DNA of 64,000 nt from CANKJK01 sp964400405 (GTDB taxonomy: Bacteria > Acidobacteriota > Vicinamibacteria > Vicinamibacterales > UBA2999), in assembly GCA_964400405.1 (NCBI GenBank), contig CAYNUO010000002.1:1-64000 (forward strand), read 5' to 3'. Of this stretch, positions 52,407 through 62,071 are shown one piece after another. The position numbers and the translations under genes are program-made. Positions within the stretch are counted from its first letter, which is position 1. Every line of letters starts with the position of its first letter. The notes below the pieces were generated by a model that saw nothing but the letters and a program-made list of their open reading frames with translations, was not told the DNA's origin and made no database searches.

Positions 52407-55075
52407 CGGGACGGACCTCGCGACGCGGCGGCCGCCGCCACGACACCCCCCGCGCCGAGCGCGAGCCGCGTCACGGGCAGTTCCCGGAGGTCGAGCGGCA
52501 CGAACGCCCCGACCTGCAGCGCCGAGAAGACGCGACGCGCCACGTCGAGGTGGTCGAAGCGGAAGCCGGTCGGATGTGAGTAGAACGCCACCGTGTTCAC
52601 GCCGAGCAGCGGCGCCAGGTACGAGAAGCCGCCGTAGGTGCCGACGAACGCATCGGCGCCCGCGATCACGGCCGACTGGACCTCGAGGTTGTCCTCGGGC
52701 CGCATCAGCTGCGACACCCGGTGCACGCGTCCGCGCACGTCCGACGGCAGGTCGGCGTGGTCGTCGAAGCGGACGCCCGTGTCGAGCAGCACGACGTCGG
52801 AGGTCTCGGCCAACGTGCGCAGCGTGTCGCCGATGAAGCGCCGGTTCTCACCGGTGTCCGGGAGGGCGCCGTTCGCGTAGAACTTCGCCGCGACGTAGTG
52901 GGCCGGCAGGGCGGCGCGGACGTCGGGGCGGTCGGGCCGCGCGAGCGGACCGAACGACGTGAACGCATCGATGAGCGTCACCGGCGCCAGCTGCCGCCAG
53001 TAGGCGTTGAACAGCCGGTACATCGTCGACGGATGAATCCGGTGGGCCTTGCCGAGACCCAGGTCCGACACGACCCGCTGCTCGATCTCGCGATCCCACG
53101 CCGTCATCTCGAGGTGCTTCAGGCGGCCACCGTACGTGGTCTGCCGCTCCTCGTTCATGCGGCGGAACTCGTCGGGCGTGCAGTAGCGGAACACGTCGAC
53201 GTAGCGACTCGTGATGTCCCGATACCAGGAGGCCGTACCTCCGCGCGAGATCACGACGAGCCGGTCGGCGTCGATGTTGCCGTAGGCCCGCGCCCACTTC
53301 AGGAACGGAATCCAGTAGAGCAGCTCGAAGCCGGTCTCCGAGACCCACGGCCCGAGGATGATCGGCTCGCTGATACGGCCGATCGCCGTCACCAGCGCCC
53401 GGACCTCCTGCACCTCCGGGACGTTCGGGAACTTCTCGACCTTCGCCGGGTCCGCGCCCTTCCCCACCTTCGGCAGCATCGTGCCCTGATGCGGGACCGG
53501 CGGCGCCGCGCCGAGCAGCACGAGCAGCCGGCGCCGGAGCGGAGCCCACGCGTACTCGATGGTGCGCCGCTTCGTCCGCTGCACCAGGGACCGTGCGCTC
53601 TTGCGGCCCAGCTCGGTCCACACCTGCGCACCCGCCACGAGCAGCCACGGCAGCAGCAGCACGCGGGCCGCCAGCGCGGACACCGTCGGCACGCGAACCG
53701 GCGCCGGCGCGGGCCGTGCGCCCAGCGCCTCGATCGCGTCCGCGAAGCGCGGCGTGCCGGCCTGATCCCGGCCGAACGGGCGCACGAACCCTTCCACGAA
53801 GCGGCGGCTCTTGTCGGAGGTCTCGCCGGCCAGCGCCCGCGCGAGCTGCGCGCGATGCTCGTCGAAGCTGCGCGCCGCGTGCAGCAGGCCGCCGTTCACT
53901 TCGAGCAGATACCGGAAGTGCAGCGTGCCCTCCTGGTTCCTGCCGGAGAACTCCGGCAGCAGCACCGTGAAGACCGGCTTGTCGACGCAGCCCGCCTCGA
54001 TGAATGCGCTCGTGTTGAGGCCGATGACCGCCGCGGCGTAGTGCATCGAGTCGAAGTAGTCGTCCTGCGACCCGGCGTCGATCGGATGCGCGCCGTAGAA
54101 CGCCACGTCGCGGTAGCCGGACAGGTCGGTGGACGCCCATTCGTCCATGCGCTGCGGATGCGGACGGACGAGGATGGCGGCGTCCCGCAGCGCGGGATCC
54201 GCGCTCGCGCGGATCTCCCGGATCCACTGCTCGACGAACCGGGCTTCGTTGCCGGTGCCCTTGAAGAGGGACGAGCAGACGTACAGCAGGAACGGCTTGT
54301 CGCGCGGGAGACCGACGCGGTCGAGGAACGCCTCACGCGCACGCGACGGCCCGCGGTCGAACCACTTGTCGAAGCACTGCGCGCCGGTGACGACGATGCG
54401 CGCATCCGGCACGCCGTGAAAACGCATCGCCTCGTCGCGCTGCACGGGGTTCCACACCATGACGAGCTCGGGCAGCTCGCGCAGGCGCGACTTGCTCGAC
54501 AGGTGATCCCAGCTGCCGACGGCCAGCACCGAGCGCAGGCCCAGGGCCTTCGACGCGATCAGATGGTCGAGCTGCGGCGCGCCCAGCTCGATGAGCGGCG
54601 TGATCAGCACGGCGTCCGGCCGCTGCTCACGGAGGAAGTCTTCGAGCGGCGCGTTCCTGGGGATGGCGCGCTCGAGCACACGCAGCCAGCGCTCGAGCCG
54701 CCGCGCACCCTGCAGCCCCCCGAGTCCCGGCAGCCGCTGCAGCCGCAGCAGCATGTGGGGCGCGCGCTCACGCGCCCGTGCCCGCAGATGCGGCGTGTCG
54801 TCGTACAGCGGATCGACGAAGCGCAGGTAGTCGAGCGCGAGCCGCAACCGCCGCGTCATCTCGACCCACGCGCCCGAATCGCGGCCCTTCGTCCAGCCGA
54901 ACGTCAGCCGCCCGCCGGATTCCGCGGCCAGCCGGCGCACGAGCTGGTCGCCGCCGAGCAGCTCCCACTTGTCCGCCGAGACGTGGACGTCGTGGCCACG
55001 CCGCGTCAGCTCCAGCACCGCGGACTCGAAGTTCCGCAGGTAGGTGTAGTGCCGGACGAGGAAGAGGATGCGCAT
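52403..55075 (-). CDS. Family A-B fusion protein A3B5
   Basis: This is the second fusion, 890 residues from ATG 55075. A part: MRILFLVRHYTYLRNFES, VLITPLIELGAPQLDHLIA, VGSWDHLSSKSRL, VTGAQCFDKWFDRG, LVRPHPQRMDEWAS, VIGLNTSAFIEAG and NQEGTLHFRYLL. A linker of about 110 residues with hydrophobic and basic stretches follows, then the B part: IILGPWVSETGFELLYWIPF, VVISRGGTASWYRDI, IHPSTMYRLFNAYW, YVAAKFYANGALPDT, VVLLDTGVRFDDHADL and AFVGTYGGFSYLAPLLGV. A-to-B order and linker size match A2B2, although the linker sequence does not. The frame is open throughout. Confidence 0.82.
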   Translation of the reverse strand: MRILFLVRHYTYLRNFESAVLELTRRGHDVHVSADKWELLGGDQLVRRLAAESGGRLTFGWTKGRDSGAWVEMTRRLRLALDYLRFVDPLYDDTPHLRARARERAPHMLLRLQRLPGLGGLQGARRLERWLRVLERAIPRNAPLEDFLREQRPDAVLITPLIELGAPQLDHLIASKALGLRSVLAVGSWDHLSSKSRLRELPELVMVWNPVQRDEAMRFHGVPDARIVVTGAQCFDKWFDRGPSRAREAFLDRVGLPRDKPFLLYVCSSLFKGTGNEARFVEQWIREIRASADPALRDAAILVRPHPQRMDEWASTDLSGYRDVAFYGAHPIDAGSQDDYFDSMHYAAAVIGLNTSAFIEAGCVDKPVFTVLLPEFSGRNQEGTLHFRYLLEVNGGLLHAARSFDEHRAQLARALAGETSDKSRRFVEGFVRPFGRDQAGTPRFADAIEALGARPAPAPVRVPTVSALAARVLLLPWLLVAGAQVWTELGRKSARSLVQRTKRRTIEYAWAPLRRRLLVLLGAAPPVPHQGTMLPKVGKGADPAKVEKFPNVPEVQEVRALVTAIGRISEPIILGPWVSETGFELLYWIPFLKWARAYGNIDADRLVVISRGGTASWYRDITSRYVDVFRYCTPDEFRRMNEERQTTYGGRLKHLEMTAWDREIEQRVVSDLGLGKAHRIHPSTMYRLFNAYWRQLAPVTLIDAFTSFGPLARPDRPDVRAALPAHYVAAKFYANGALPDTGENRRFIGDTLRTLAETSDVVLLDTGVRFDDHADLPSDVRGRVHRVSQLMRPEDNLEVQSAVIAGADAFVGTYGGFSYLAPLLGVNTVAFYSHPTGFRFDHLDVARRVFSALQVGAFVPLDLRELPVTRLALGAGGVVAAAAASRGPSR

Positions 55076-56610
55076 CAGGTGGTCGACGTCAGCTTCGCGC
55101 TGCCTTCTGCCTGCTTCCGGCGCTCCTGCGCGGCGCCGGCTTCGTCGTAGGTGAGCAGCCACCCGGCAGGCGTCATCACCAGCGCGAGGAACACACGGAC
55201 CGCGAGGCGCGTCAGCAGACGCTGCCGCTCCGGCTTCTTCCGTTGCGCGACCGTCGGCAGCTGCTGGATGGCGCCGACCACGAACGGCGTCGCCGCGTAG
55301 TTCACGCCGTGGGGTCTGACGAACCGGCTGACGAACGTCGCGCTGCGCCGGCCATCCACCTCGCCGCGCAGCGCCGGGGCCAGCTGCGCCGCGTGGTCCG
55401 CGAACGACCGCGCGCCGTGCAGCAGGCCCTGGTCGCCGTCGAACAGATAGTGGAAGTGAATCGTGCCTTCCTGATTCTCGAAGTACTCCGGCAGCAGGAT
55501 CGTGAATGCCGGACGGCCCGCGATGGCACCCTCGATGAACGCGCTCGTGTTGAGGCCCACGACGCCCGCGCTGTAGTGCAACGAGTCGAAGTAGTCCGAG
55601 CGCGACTCGACGTCCACAGGATTGCTGCCCCACAGCGCCACGCCGGGCTCGGACGAGACGTCCACGCCTTCCCACTCAGGGAACCGGGCCGGATGCGGCC
55701 GGACCAGGATGTTGGCGTCGCGCAGCTCCGGATGTCCGCTCTCGCGCAGTTCCCGGATCCAGCGCATCACGAAGCCGGCCTCCGGAGGGCTGCCCTTGAA
55801 GAGCGACGAGCAGACCCACAGCAGGAACGGCCGGTCGTCCCGCAACCCGACGCGCCGGCAGAACTCGGCCCGCGATCGCGACGGTTCGCGGTCGAACCAC
55901 TGATCGAAGCATTGCGCACCGGTCACCACGACGCGCTCGGCCGGCACCTTGTGCAGGGTCGTGGCCTCCCGCTGCTGGATTGGGTTCCACACGAGGATGC
56001 GGTCGGGAACGGTCCGGATCAACGCCTTGCTCGACAGGTGATCCCAGCTCCAGACACACAGAGCCGTCGGGATCCGCCGCGCCATCGCCGCGTAGAGGTA
56101 GTCGGGCTGCGGTGAGGCCACCACGCCGATGAGCGGCGTGAAGAGGACCACGTCGGGCTTCTGCGCATCGAGAAACCCGAGGATTTCGCCGTGCGACGGC
56201 AGCCCGCGCTCGACCGCCGCCAGCCAGCGCGCGAGGAACCGCCGCCCGGCGACCGTGCGGAACGGCCACCGCTCCGTCAGCCACAGCACGCCGATGGGCG
56301 CTCGATTTCTGGCGCGCTGACCCAGGCGCGGCATCTTCTCGTAGGGCGGCGACAGGTACCGCAGGTAGTCGATGCCGAACCGCAGACGGGTGCCGAGCGT
56401 GTACTCGCGGCGCCTCGGCCGCGGCGCCGGACCGGAGGTCACCTGCCCGGGAAACTCGGCCTCGAGGCGCTCGACGATCGACGTCCCGCCGAACGCCTCG
56501 TCCATGTCCACGGCAACGTGGATCTGGTGACCGTTCCGTGCCAGGCCCGTCAGCACGGACTCGAAGTTCCGCAGGTACGTGTAGTGCCGCGCGAAGAAGA
56601 GGATCTTCAC
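55075..56610 (-). CDS. Family-A protein A4 (GT-B-like)
   Basis: The 511-residue protein starts at GTG 56610: VKILFFARHYTYLRNFESVL, then LFTPLIGVVASPQPDYLYAA (an insertion relative to other copies), VWSWDHLSSKALI, RILVWNPIQQREAT, VTGAQCFDQWFDRE, VCSSLFKG, LVRPHPARFPEWEG, YFDSLHYSAGVVGLNTSAFIEGA and NQEGTIHFHYLF. A short basic tail with one hydrophobic segment (VFLALVMTPAGWLLT) follows. It has no B domain. It overlaps A3B5 by one base and the methyltransferase end by 4 nt (GTGA). Confidence 0.75.
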   Translation of the reverse strand: MKILFFARHYTYLRNFESVLTGLARNGHQIHVAVDMDEAFGGTSIVERLEAEFPGQVTSGPAPRPRRREYTLGTRLRFGIDYLRYLSPPYEKMPRLGQRARNRAPIGVLWLTERWPFRTVAGRRFLARWLAAVERGLPSHGEILGFLDAQKPDVVLFTPLIGVVASPQPDYLYAAMARRIPTALCVWSWDHLSSKALIRTVPDRILVWNPIQQREATTLHKVPAERVVVTGAQCFDQWFDREPSRSRAEFCRRVGLRDDRPFLLWVCSSLFKGSPPEAGFVMRWIRELRESGHPELRDANILVRPHPARFPEWEGVDVSSEPGVALWGSNPVDVESRSDYFDSLHYSAGVVGLNTSAFIEGAIAGRPAFTILLPEYFENQEGTIHFHYLFDGDQGLLHGARSFADHAAQLAPALRGEVDGRRSATFVSRFVRPHGVNYAATPFVVGAIQQLPTVAQRKKPERQRLLTRLAVRVFLALVMTPAGWLLTYDEAGAAQERRKQAEGSAKLTSTT

Positions 56611-59434
56611 TGCGCAGCGGTCCCCCGGAGCCGGCCCGTCATGTGACGGTAGGTCAAGGCTTCCGCGGCGCGATCGGCGGCACCGTCTCCGGCGCCCGCC
56701 TTGTTCTTCGCCTTGGACGCCTTCTTCATCGCGCGCGTGTAGTCGGTGTCCAGCGGCGAGACATCCGCCACGTCGTAGCGCGCCGCGAGGAGCGTGCTGA
56801 CCGACTCCAGCTCGTCGTTGTAGCGCGACCGCTCGCGATTGAGGCTGTAGACCCACGGGCAACGCCCGCGCGCCGCGAGGTCGACGTAGGCCGCGACCTG
56901 CGCGCCCGTCATCTCCTGGAATGACGCGATGTTCACCAGCAGGTGCGGCTCGAAGCCCGGAAGCGACGCGGCCCGCGTGTTCGGCACGAACACGAAGTCG
57001 TAGTCGCGCCAGTGCCGGAGCTCGTCGTCCGGTGTCGAGGGTCCGACGATCAACGTGCGGGCGCCGGGCACCACCGTCTTCAGGTACGTGGCCGAGAAGA
57101 GGAACAGTTCCGGCAGGTCCGTGATGACGTAGGTCGTGTCCGGGAACAGGCGCGTGAACTGATAGGCGAACCCGCCCCAGCCTCCGCCGATCTCCCACGC
57201 GACGCGGCGGCCCTTCACGTGGCGGAAGGCGTCGAGCACACCCGCGCGCTTCATGCCGACCAGCACTTCGAGGTACTTCAGCCCGTCGAGGTTGTACAGC
57301 TCGCCGTCGATGCGGTAGCCGAAGCCGCCAAGCGCCGGATGCTCCGGCACGACCAGCTCCCGTCCACCCATCTCGACAAGTGTCCTGAGCCGGTCGGCGA
57401 ACAGCCCGGCCTTCTCGTCGTCGGCAATGCGGTAGTCGTACGGGCGCAACCCGGTGATGTGGAACGCGTGATGCCGGAGCTTCGCGAGGATGATCGGCGT
57501 CGCGTCCGTCATGTAGTCGATGTTGCCGAGCTCCTCGGTCCAGTAGGCGCTCGGCGTCCCGGTGCCGTTCGACCCGGCGCGGCGGTCGGCCTCGAGTACG
57601 GCGAGGACGGCGTCGCGAACGCCCGCATAGACCCCGAAGGCCTGCCTCGCTTCGTCGCTCACCGCGATGGCGCCGCTGGTCGCGACGCGCGGCGGAGCGG
57701 GCTTCTCCGCCTTCTCCGGCTTGTCCGCCTTGTCCAGCTTCTCCGCCTTCGCGCGCTTCGCGCCCGAGGCGGCCTTGTCCGCTGTGAGCGGNNNNNNNNN
57801 NNNNNNNNNNNNNNNNNNNNNNNNNNNNNNNNNNNNNNNNNNNNNNNNNNNNNNNNNNNNNNNNNNNNNNNNNNNNNNNNNNNNNNNNNNNGCTTCTCCG
57901 CCTTCGCGCGCTTCGCGCCCGAGGCGGCCTTGTCCGCTGTGAGCGGCTTGCCGATCTTGCGGGACACCTTCTTCGACTTCGGAGCGGGCCAGATCTCGAT
58001 GAGCCGCAGGACCGGCGTCAGCAGCAGGCGCAGCCCGCGGTCCACCAGACCGTCCACATCGGCGGGCCTGGCGGGTGCGGCAGCCGCGCGTTCGAGCGTA
58101 TCCACGACGACCGGCGTGCAGGCCTTGTCCACGCCATGCGGACGGATGAAGGACGCGACGAAGCGCTCGGTCTCCGCCTTCGCCGCTTCCGGACGATTCA
58201 GCACGTCCGCGAGCTGCGCGATGTGCTCGTCGAGCGTGCGTCCGACACGCAGGAAGCCGCCGTTCTCCGGCAGCAGGTGATGGAAGTGCAGCGTGCCTTC
58301 CTGCGTCCCGCCGAACTCACCCGTCAGCGAGAAGACCGGGCGCCCGACGATCGCGGATTCGATCATCGCGCTCGTGTTGACGCCGACGACCGCGGCGGCG
58401 TGATACATCGAGTCGAAGAAGCCCGACCGGTTCTGTTCGGTGACCGCGCTGTACACCCCTCGCGGCCAGACCTGCACCTGCCCGAGGTCGCTCAGGTCCG
58501 CGTGTTCCCACGCGTGGAAGTTGTAGGGATGCGGGCGGACGAGCACGGGGATGTCGCGCACGCGCGGATCCTCGGAGCGCCGCAGCGCCTCGATCCACTT
58601 CCGGACGAACGGCAGCTCGAACTCGGAGCGGGCGATGAAGACCGACGACGCCGTGTAGAGCAGGAAGGGCCGGTCCGCCGGCAGGCCGACGGTCGCGCAG
58701 AACTGCTCGCGCGTCGTGCTCGGCGTGCGCTCGAACCAGCGATCGAACAGCTGCGCGCCCGTCACGGCGATGCGGCCGGCAGGGATGCCGTGGTAGCGCA
58801 TCGCCTCGGCCTTCTGCGCCTCGTTCCACACCATCACGAGGTCCGGCTCGACGCGCAGCAGCCCCTTGTTCGTCAGGTTGTCCCAGCTCGCGATGCCGGC
58901 GACGACGCGCATGCCGCGGCGGCGTGCCGCGCGGACGACGTCCACCTGGTCCGAGGCCGCATCGATGAGCGGCGAGACGACGACGACGTCCGGCTTCTGC
59001 TGCCGCAGGAACGTGACGATCGCGTTCGAGACGGGCACGGCACGTTCGAGCCGGCGCAGCAGTGCGTAGACGCCCGAGAGCACGCCGGCGGGAAGCGTCG
59101 GCAGCCGATCCAGCCAGCGGAGCGGCCGGGGCAGGACCTTGCGCTTCATGCGGTCGCGGAGCGCCGGCGCGTCACGGTAGTCCGGGTGCAGGTAGCGGAC
59201 GAAGTCGAACGTGCCGCGAAGGCCCCGCGCGAGCGCGTACCAGCGGTCCGCACGCGGCGGCACGACACCGAGCACGCGCACCGCGCCGCTGACGTCCGCG
59301 AAGGTCGCCTGCTTCTCCTCGCGCACGTGATTGACGGCAATCGAGACGTCGTGCCCGCGCGAGGCCAGCAGCCGCAGCACGGAGTCGTAGTAGCGGAGGT
59401 ATTCGGCCGACGCGACGACGAAGAGGAACCTCAC
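56607..59434 (-). CDS. Family-A protein A5 fused to sugar O-methyltransferase domain (reading frame split by false gap)
   Basis: As printed there are two frames around an N-run: an A domain from GTG 59434 (RFLFVVASAEYLRYYDSVL, VSPLIDAASDQVDVV, VTGAQLFDRWFER, LVRPHPYNFHAWEH, GVNTSAMIESA, TQEGTLHFHHLL) and a methyltransferase-like segment ending at 56607 (YWTEELGNIDYMT, AWEIGGGWGGFAYQ, ITDLPELFLFSATYL, YSLNRERSRYN), matching proteins annotated as putative sugar O-methyltransferases. Removing the 100 N and one copy of the 55-bp duplicate leaves a single open frame of 890 residues with a Lys/Ala/Glu linker (KAEKLDKADKPEKAEKP). The methyltransferase as a separate gene from GTG 57662 is the alternative. 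Confidence 0.75.
57792..57891. other. Assembly gap of 100 N, flanked by a 55-bp exact duplicate
   Basis: The 55 bp at 57737-57791 equal those at 57892-57946, as at the gap near 22.8 kb. This marks a k-mer overlap of adjacent contigs. The duplicate lies in a repetitive Lys/Ala/Glu-coding linker, which may be why assembly broke here; a few more linker repeats could be missing. Confidence 0.9.
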
Positions 59435-60939
59435 GCCGGAGCTCCCTCGCGGTCCTCGCGTTTGCGTTCGGCCTTGCGCCTGGCCGCGGCCTGCTCGGCC
59501 GACCGGGCCGCCGGGGCCAGCAGACGGGTCAACAGGGTGTCGAGCGCGGAGCGGCGATGAGGCACGGGACGCAGCTGCGGCAGCGACTCGACGGCCCTGG
59601 CGAAGTGCTCGGCTGCCGGCGCGGCCATGCCGTTCGGCCTGACGAACGCCTCCACGAAGGCGCGGCTGCGTGCCGCGAAGGTCTGCGGGTCGGCCAGGAT
59701 CGGCGACAGCTGTTCGAGGTGGGCATCAAGCGTCGGCGCGAGATGCAGCAGCCCGCCGTTCACGTCCTTCAGATGCTGGAAGTGCAGCGTGCCCTCCTGC
59801 GTGCCCGCGAACTCCTCGGCCTGGATCGCGCACACGGGGCGTCCGACGATGCCCGACTCGATCTGGGCGCTCGTGTTGATGCCGACGACGGCCACGGCGT
59901 GGAACATCGAATCGAAGTACTCCGCCCGGGCATCGGTATCGACCGGATTGGCGCCCCCGCGAGGATGGATGGCCACGCGGTGGTCGTCGAACCCGACGTC
60001 GCGCCACTGTTCGGCGTTCTGCGGATGCGGGCGGATGAGGATGTTGGCCTCACGGATGCGCGGGTCGCGCGAGCCACGGAGCGCGGCGATCCAGCGCCGC
60101 ACGAACGGCACTTCGTGCGGCGCGATGAACGGCGAGGAGCACAGATACAGCAGGATCGGCGATTCGTCCGGCAGTCCGACCTTGGCGCAGAACTCCGCGC
60201 GCGTGGTCGATGGCCGCTGCGTGAACCAGTGGTCGTAGGCCTGTGCGCCGGTCACGACGACTTTGTCCGGCGCGACGCCGTGGATCTCGTCCGCCTCGCG
60301 GCGCTGCATCTCATTCCAGACGGTCATGCGGTCCGGGATCTCGTGGATCATGCCCTTCGTGGTGAGGTGGTCCCAGCTCCCGACGCAGTGGCAGACCGGG
60401 ATGCCGCGGTCACGGGCCGCACGGACGAAGTCGACCTGTGGCGAGCCGAAGTACAGCAGCGGCGTCACGAGGAGGACATCCGGGCGGAACTCGTCCAGCA
60501 CCGCGGCCGGCACGCTGCCGGCCGGGAGCGCCCGCTCGGCGCGCCGCGCGGCCGCGCGCATCAGCGCGAGTCCGGCGCGGGACCTGACGAGCGGCAGCCC
60601 GGCAGCCGTGACCGCCGCCGCCGGAGCCTGACGCGCCGCCCTGGCCCGAAGGCTCGTGGCCCGGTCGTAGCGCGGCTCGAGATAGCGCCAGTAGTCGAGG
60701 CTCAACCGCAGCTTCAGCGAGAGCAGATGGAACGGATCGCCCTTGCGCGACGGCACGTAGCTGCTCGTGAAGGCACCCGGCACCGCGGCGGTGAGGTTGT
60801 CGATCGTGCGCGTGCCGCCCAGCCGATCCTGCCGGTCGGCGAGCAGGTGCACCGTGTGCCCCCGCTGGGCGAGAAGCCGCAGCGCCGGCTCGAAGTTCCG
60901 GAGGAATCCGAAGTGGGAAACGTAAAAGAGAATCTTCAT
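59431..60939 (-). CDS. Family-A protein A6 (GT-B-like), first gene after the leader
   Basis: The 502-residue protein from ATG 60939 has KILFYVSHFGFLRNFEPAL, LLVTPLLYFGSPQVDFVRAA, HCVGSWDHLTTKGMI, RMTVWNEMQRREAD, VTGAQAYDHWFTQR, YLCSSPFIA, LIRPHPQNAEQW, YFDSMFHAVAVVGINTSAQIESG and TQEGTLHFQHLK, ending in a basic Arg/Lys-rich tail. Like A5 it has TQEGT where most copies have NQEGT. It is the first gene of the long overlapping run, preceded by about 250 nt of leader and a promoter at 61195-61223. Confidence 0.77.
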   Translation of the reverse strand: MKILFYVSHFGFLRNFEPALRLLAQRGHTVHLLADRQDRLGGTRTIDNLTAAVPGAFTSSYVPSRKGDPFHLLSLKLRLSLDYWRYLEPRYDRATSLRARAARQAPAAAVTAAGLPLVRSRAGLALMRAAARRAERALPAGSVPAAVLDEFRPDVLLVTPLLYFGSPQVDFVRAARDRGIPVCHCVGSWDHLTTKGMIHEIPDRMTVWNEMQRREADEIHGVAPDKVVVTGAQAYDHWFTQRPSTTRAEFCAKVGLPDESPILLYLCSSPFIAPHEVPFVRRWIAALRGSRDPRIREANILIRPHPQNAEQWRDVGFDDHRVAIHPRGGANPVDTDARAEYFDSMFHAVAVVGINTSAQIESGIVGRPVCAIQAEEFAGTQEGTLHFQHLKDVNGGLLHLAPTLDAHLEQLSPILADPQTFAARSRAFVEAFVRPNGMAAPAAEHFARAVESLPQLRPVPHRRSALDTLLTRLLAPAARSAEQAAARRKAERKREDREGAPA

Positions 60940-61026
60940 CCAGGCACGGGACAGACTCCCGTCCTCTCACTCCCATTCAGGAGCGCGATGATCGATGAGG
61001 CGCCGAGCGCGCCTCTGCGAGCGCCC

Positions 61027-61047
61027 GTCCGGCGACGAACGCCGGAC
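61027..61047 (-). other. Leader hairpin
   Basis: GTCCGGCG pairs perfectly with CGCCGGAC around a 5-nt loop (TTCGT on the minus strand). No T-run follows. It may be a recruitment or stability hairpin in the leader RNA. Confidence 0.5.
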
Positions 61048-61194
61048 CGTGCGATCGCCTAACCCTGACGTCCGCGCCGCGAAGGACGGCCGCTCGAACG
61101 GGCCTGCTGACGAAACCGAAGGCTAGCTGCGGGAACGGCCGACCGAGAAACCGGTCGAAGCGGGGGCGGCGAAACGGCTCGGCGCAATTGATGA

Positions 61195-61223
61195 ATTTTA
61201 GTGACTTCGTGCCGCATTTTCAA
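61195..61223 (-). promoter_or_regulatory. Putative sigma70-type promoter of the A6 operon
   Basis: Minus strand: -35 TTGAAA (61223-61218), 17-nt spacer, -10 TAAAAT (61200-61195), five of six matches to consensus in the -10 box. It stands out in G+C-rich DNA and points toward A6, giving a leader of about 250 nt. An overlapping weak 6-bp hairpin (TGCCGC/GCGGCA, 61236-61210) could bind a regulator. Confidence 0.6.
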
Positions 61224-61258
61224 TGGCTTAGCGGCATTCGGCCACGCCTGGAGACGGG

Positions 61259-62068
61259 TCAGATCCGGCCGGAATCCAGCGCCAGGATGGGCACCCGGGC
61301 GTCCCGTTCGGCCTTCCGGGCGAGATAGGCGGGCACCATGCCGCCCGCGAAGTTCGCCTGCATGGCCAGGACGGCTGCCGCGTTGAAGTCGCGCCGCCTG
61401 TACAGGCGCCCGCCGCCGGTCTGGACCACCGCGTGGACGCGGCCCTCGGCATGCGCGTGGGCGGCCGCCGCCAGACAGCGCGCGGCCGCCGTGATCGTGC
61501 GGTTGCCGATCTCGTGCGGACCGTCGGCCGCCTCAATCACCGGCCGCACGTGCGCGATCATCGGGCCGGTGTCGATGCCTGCGTCGAGGTAGTGAATCGT
61601 GGCGCCGACATACTCGGGCTCGCCGTTGACGAGCGGCCAGAAGTTCGTGCCCGCCCCGCGGTAGTACGGCGAGAGTCCCAGGTGCAGATTGATGATGCGC
61701 CCCTCGAACGCGGACAGCAGCGGCTCCTTGAGGATGCCCGTGCCGAAGACCAGCATCGCGTCGGCACCGCAGGCCAGCATCTGCTCCACTTCCGCCGCCG
61801 TGCTGCACGCGCCCGGCGCCACCCGGTGGCTGCGCGCGTCGCCGGTCCTCAGCGCCGCGTGCCCGGCGAACCATTCCGCCTCTGATGCATCCCGCGCGTC
61901 GAAGTGCGCCTGGATCACGGCGGCCTCCTCGGGCGTCCCGGCGTGCGACAGCGGCGCGAACGACTTCTCCTCCTGCCAGACACCGACGACGTCGAGCATC
62001 TCCGCGAGGGTGTTCACGACGTACTGATGGCGCAGGAACGTACTCGTGAGCACGATGACCTTCGGCAT
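61259..62068 (-). CDS. Formyltransferase-family protein (sugar N-formyltransferase-like)
   Basis: The 269-residue protein has LTSTFLRHQYVVNTL at its N-terminus and the formyltransferase core GRIINLHLGLSPYYRGAGTN with the Asn/His/Asp catalytic set completed by IHYLDAGIDTGPMI. Family members transfer a formyl group from N10-formyl-THF to an amine. In polysaccharide loci such enzymes N-formylate amino-sugars; the amino-sugar genes at 23033 and 27067 could supply the substrate. Met-tRNA formyltransferase is unlikely because the C-terminal domain is absent. It lies 3 nt after A7. Confidence 0.82.
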   Translation of the reverse strand: MPKVIVLTSTFLRHQYVVNTLAEMLDVVGVWQEEKSFAPLSHAGTPEEAAVIQAHFDARDASEAEWFAGHAALRTGDARSHRVAPGACSTAAEVEQMLACGADAMLVFGTGILKEPLLSAFEGRIINLHLGLSPYYRGAGTNFWPLVNGEPEYVGATIHYLDAGIDTGPMIAHVRPVIEAADGPHEIGNRTITAAARCLAAAAHAHAEGRVHAVVQTGGGRLYRRRDFNAAAVLAMQANFAGGMVPAYLARKAERDARVPILALDSGRI

Positions 62069-62071
62069 GAC

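Larger units (their letters stand above)
60940..61258 (-). promoter_or_regulatory. Leader region upstream of A6
   Basis: These 319 non-coding nt hold a promoter at the distal end, an AT-rich patch around 61187-61225, a perfect 8-bp hairpin at 61027-61047, and a small 6-bp hairpin next to the start codon (60946-60962, ACGGGA/TCCCGT). No JUMPStart-like element and no intrinsic terminator was recognised. The length and structure would suit a regulated or antiterminated leader. Confidence 0.55.

Noticed and set aside
61223..61258. JUMPStart/ops element in the A6 leader
   Set aside because: No GGCGGTAG-like core was found on the minus strand between 60940 and 61258.
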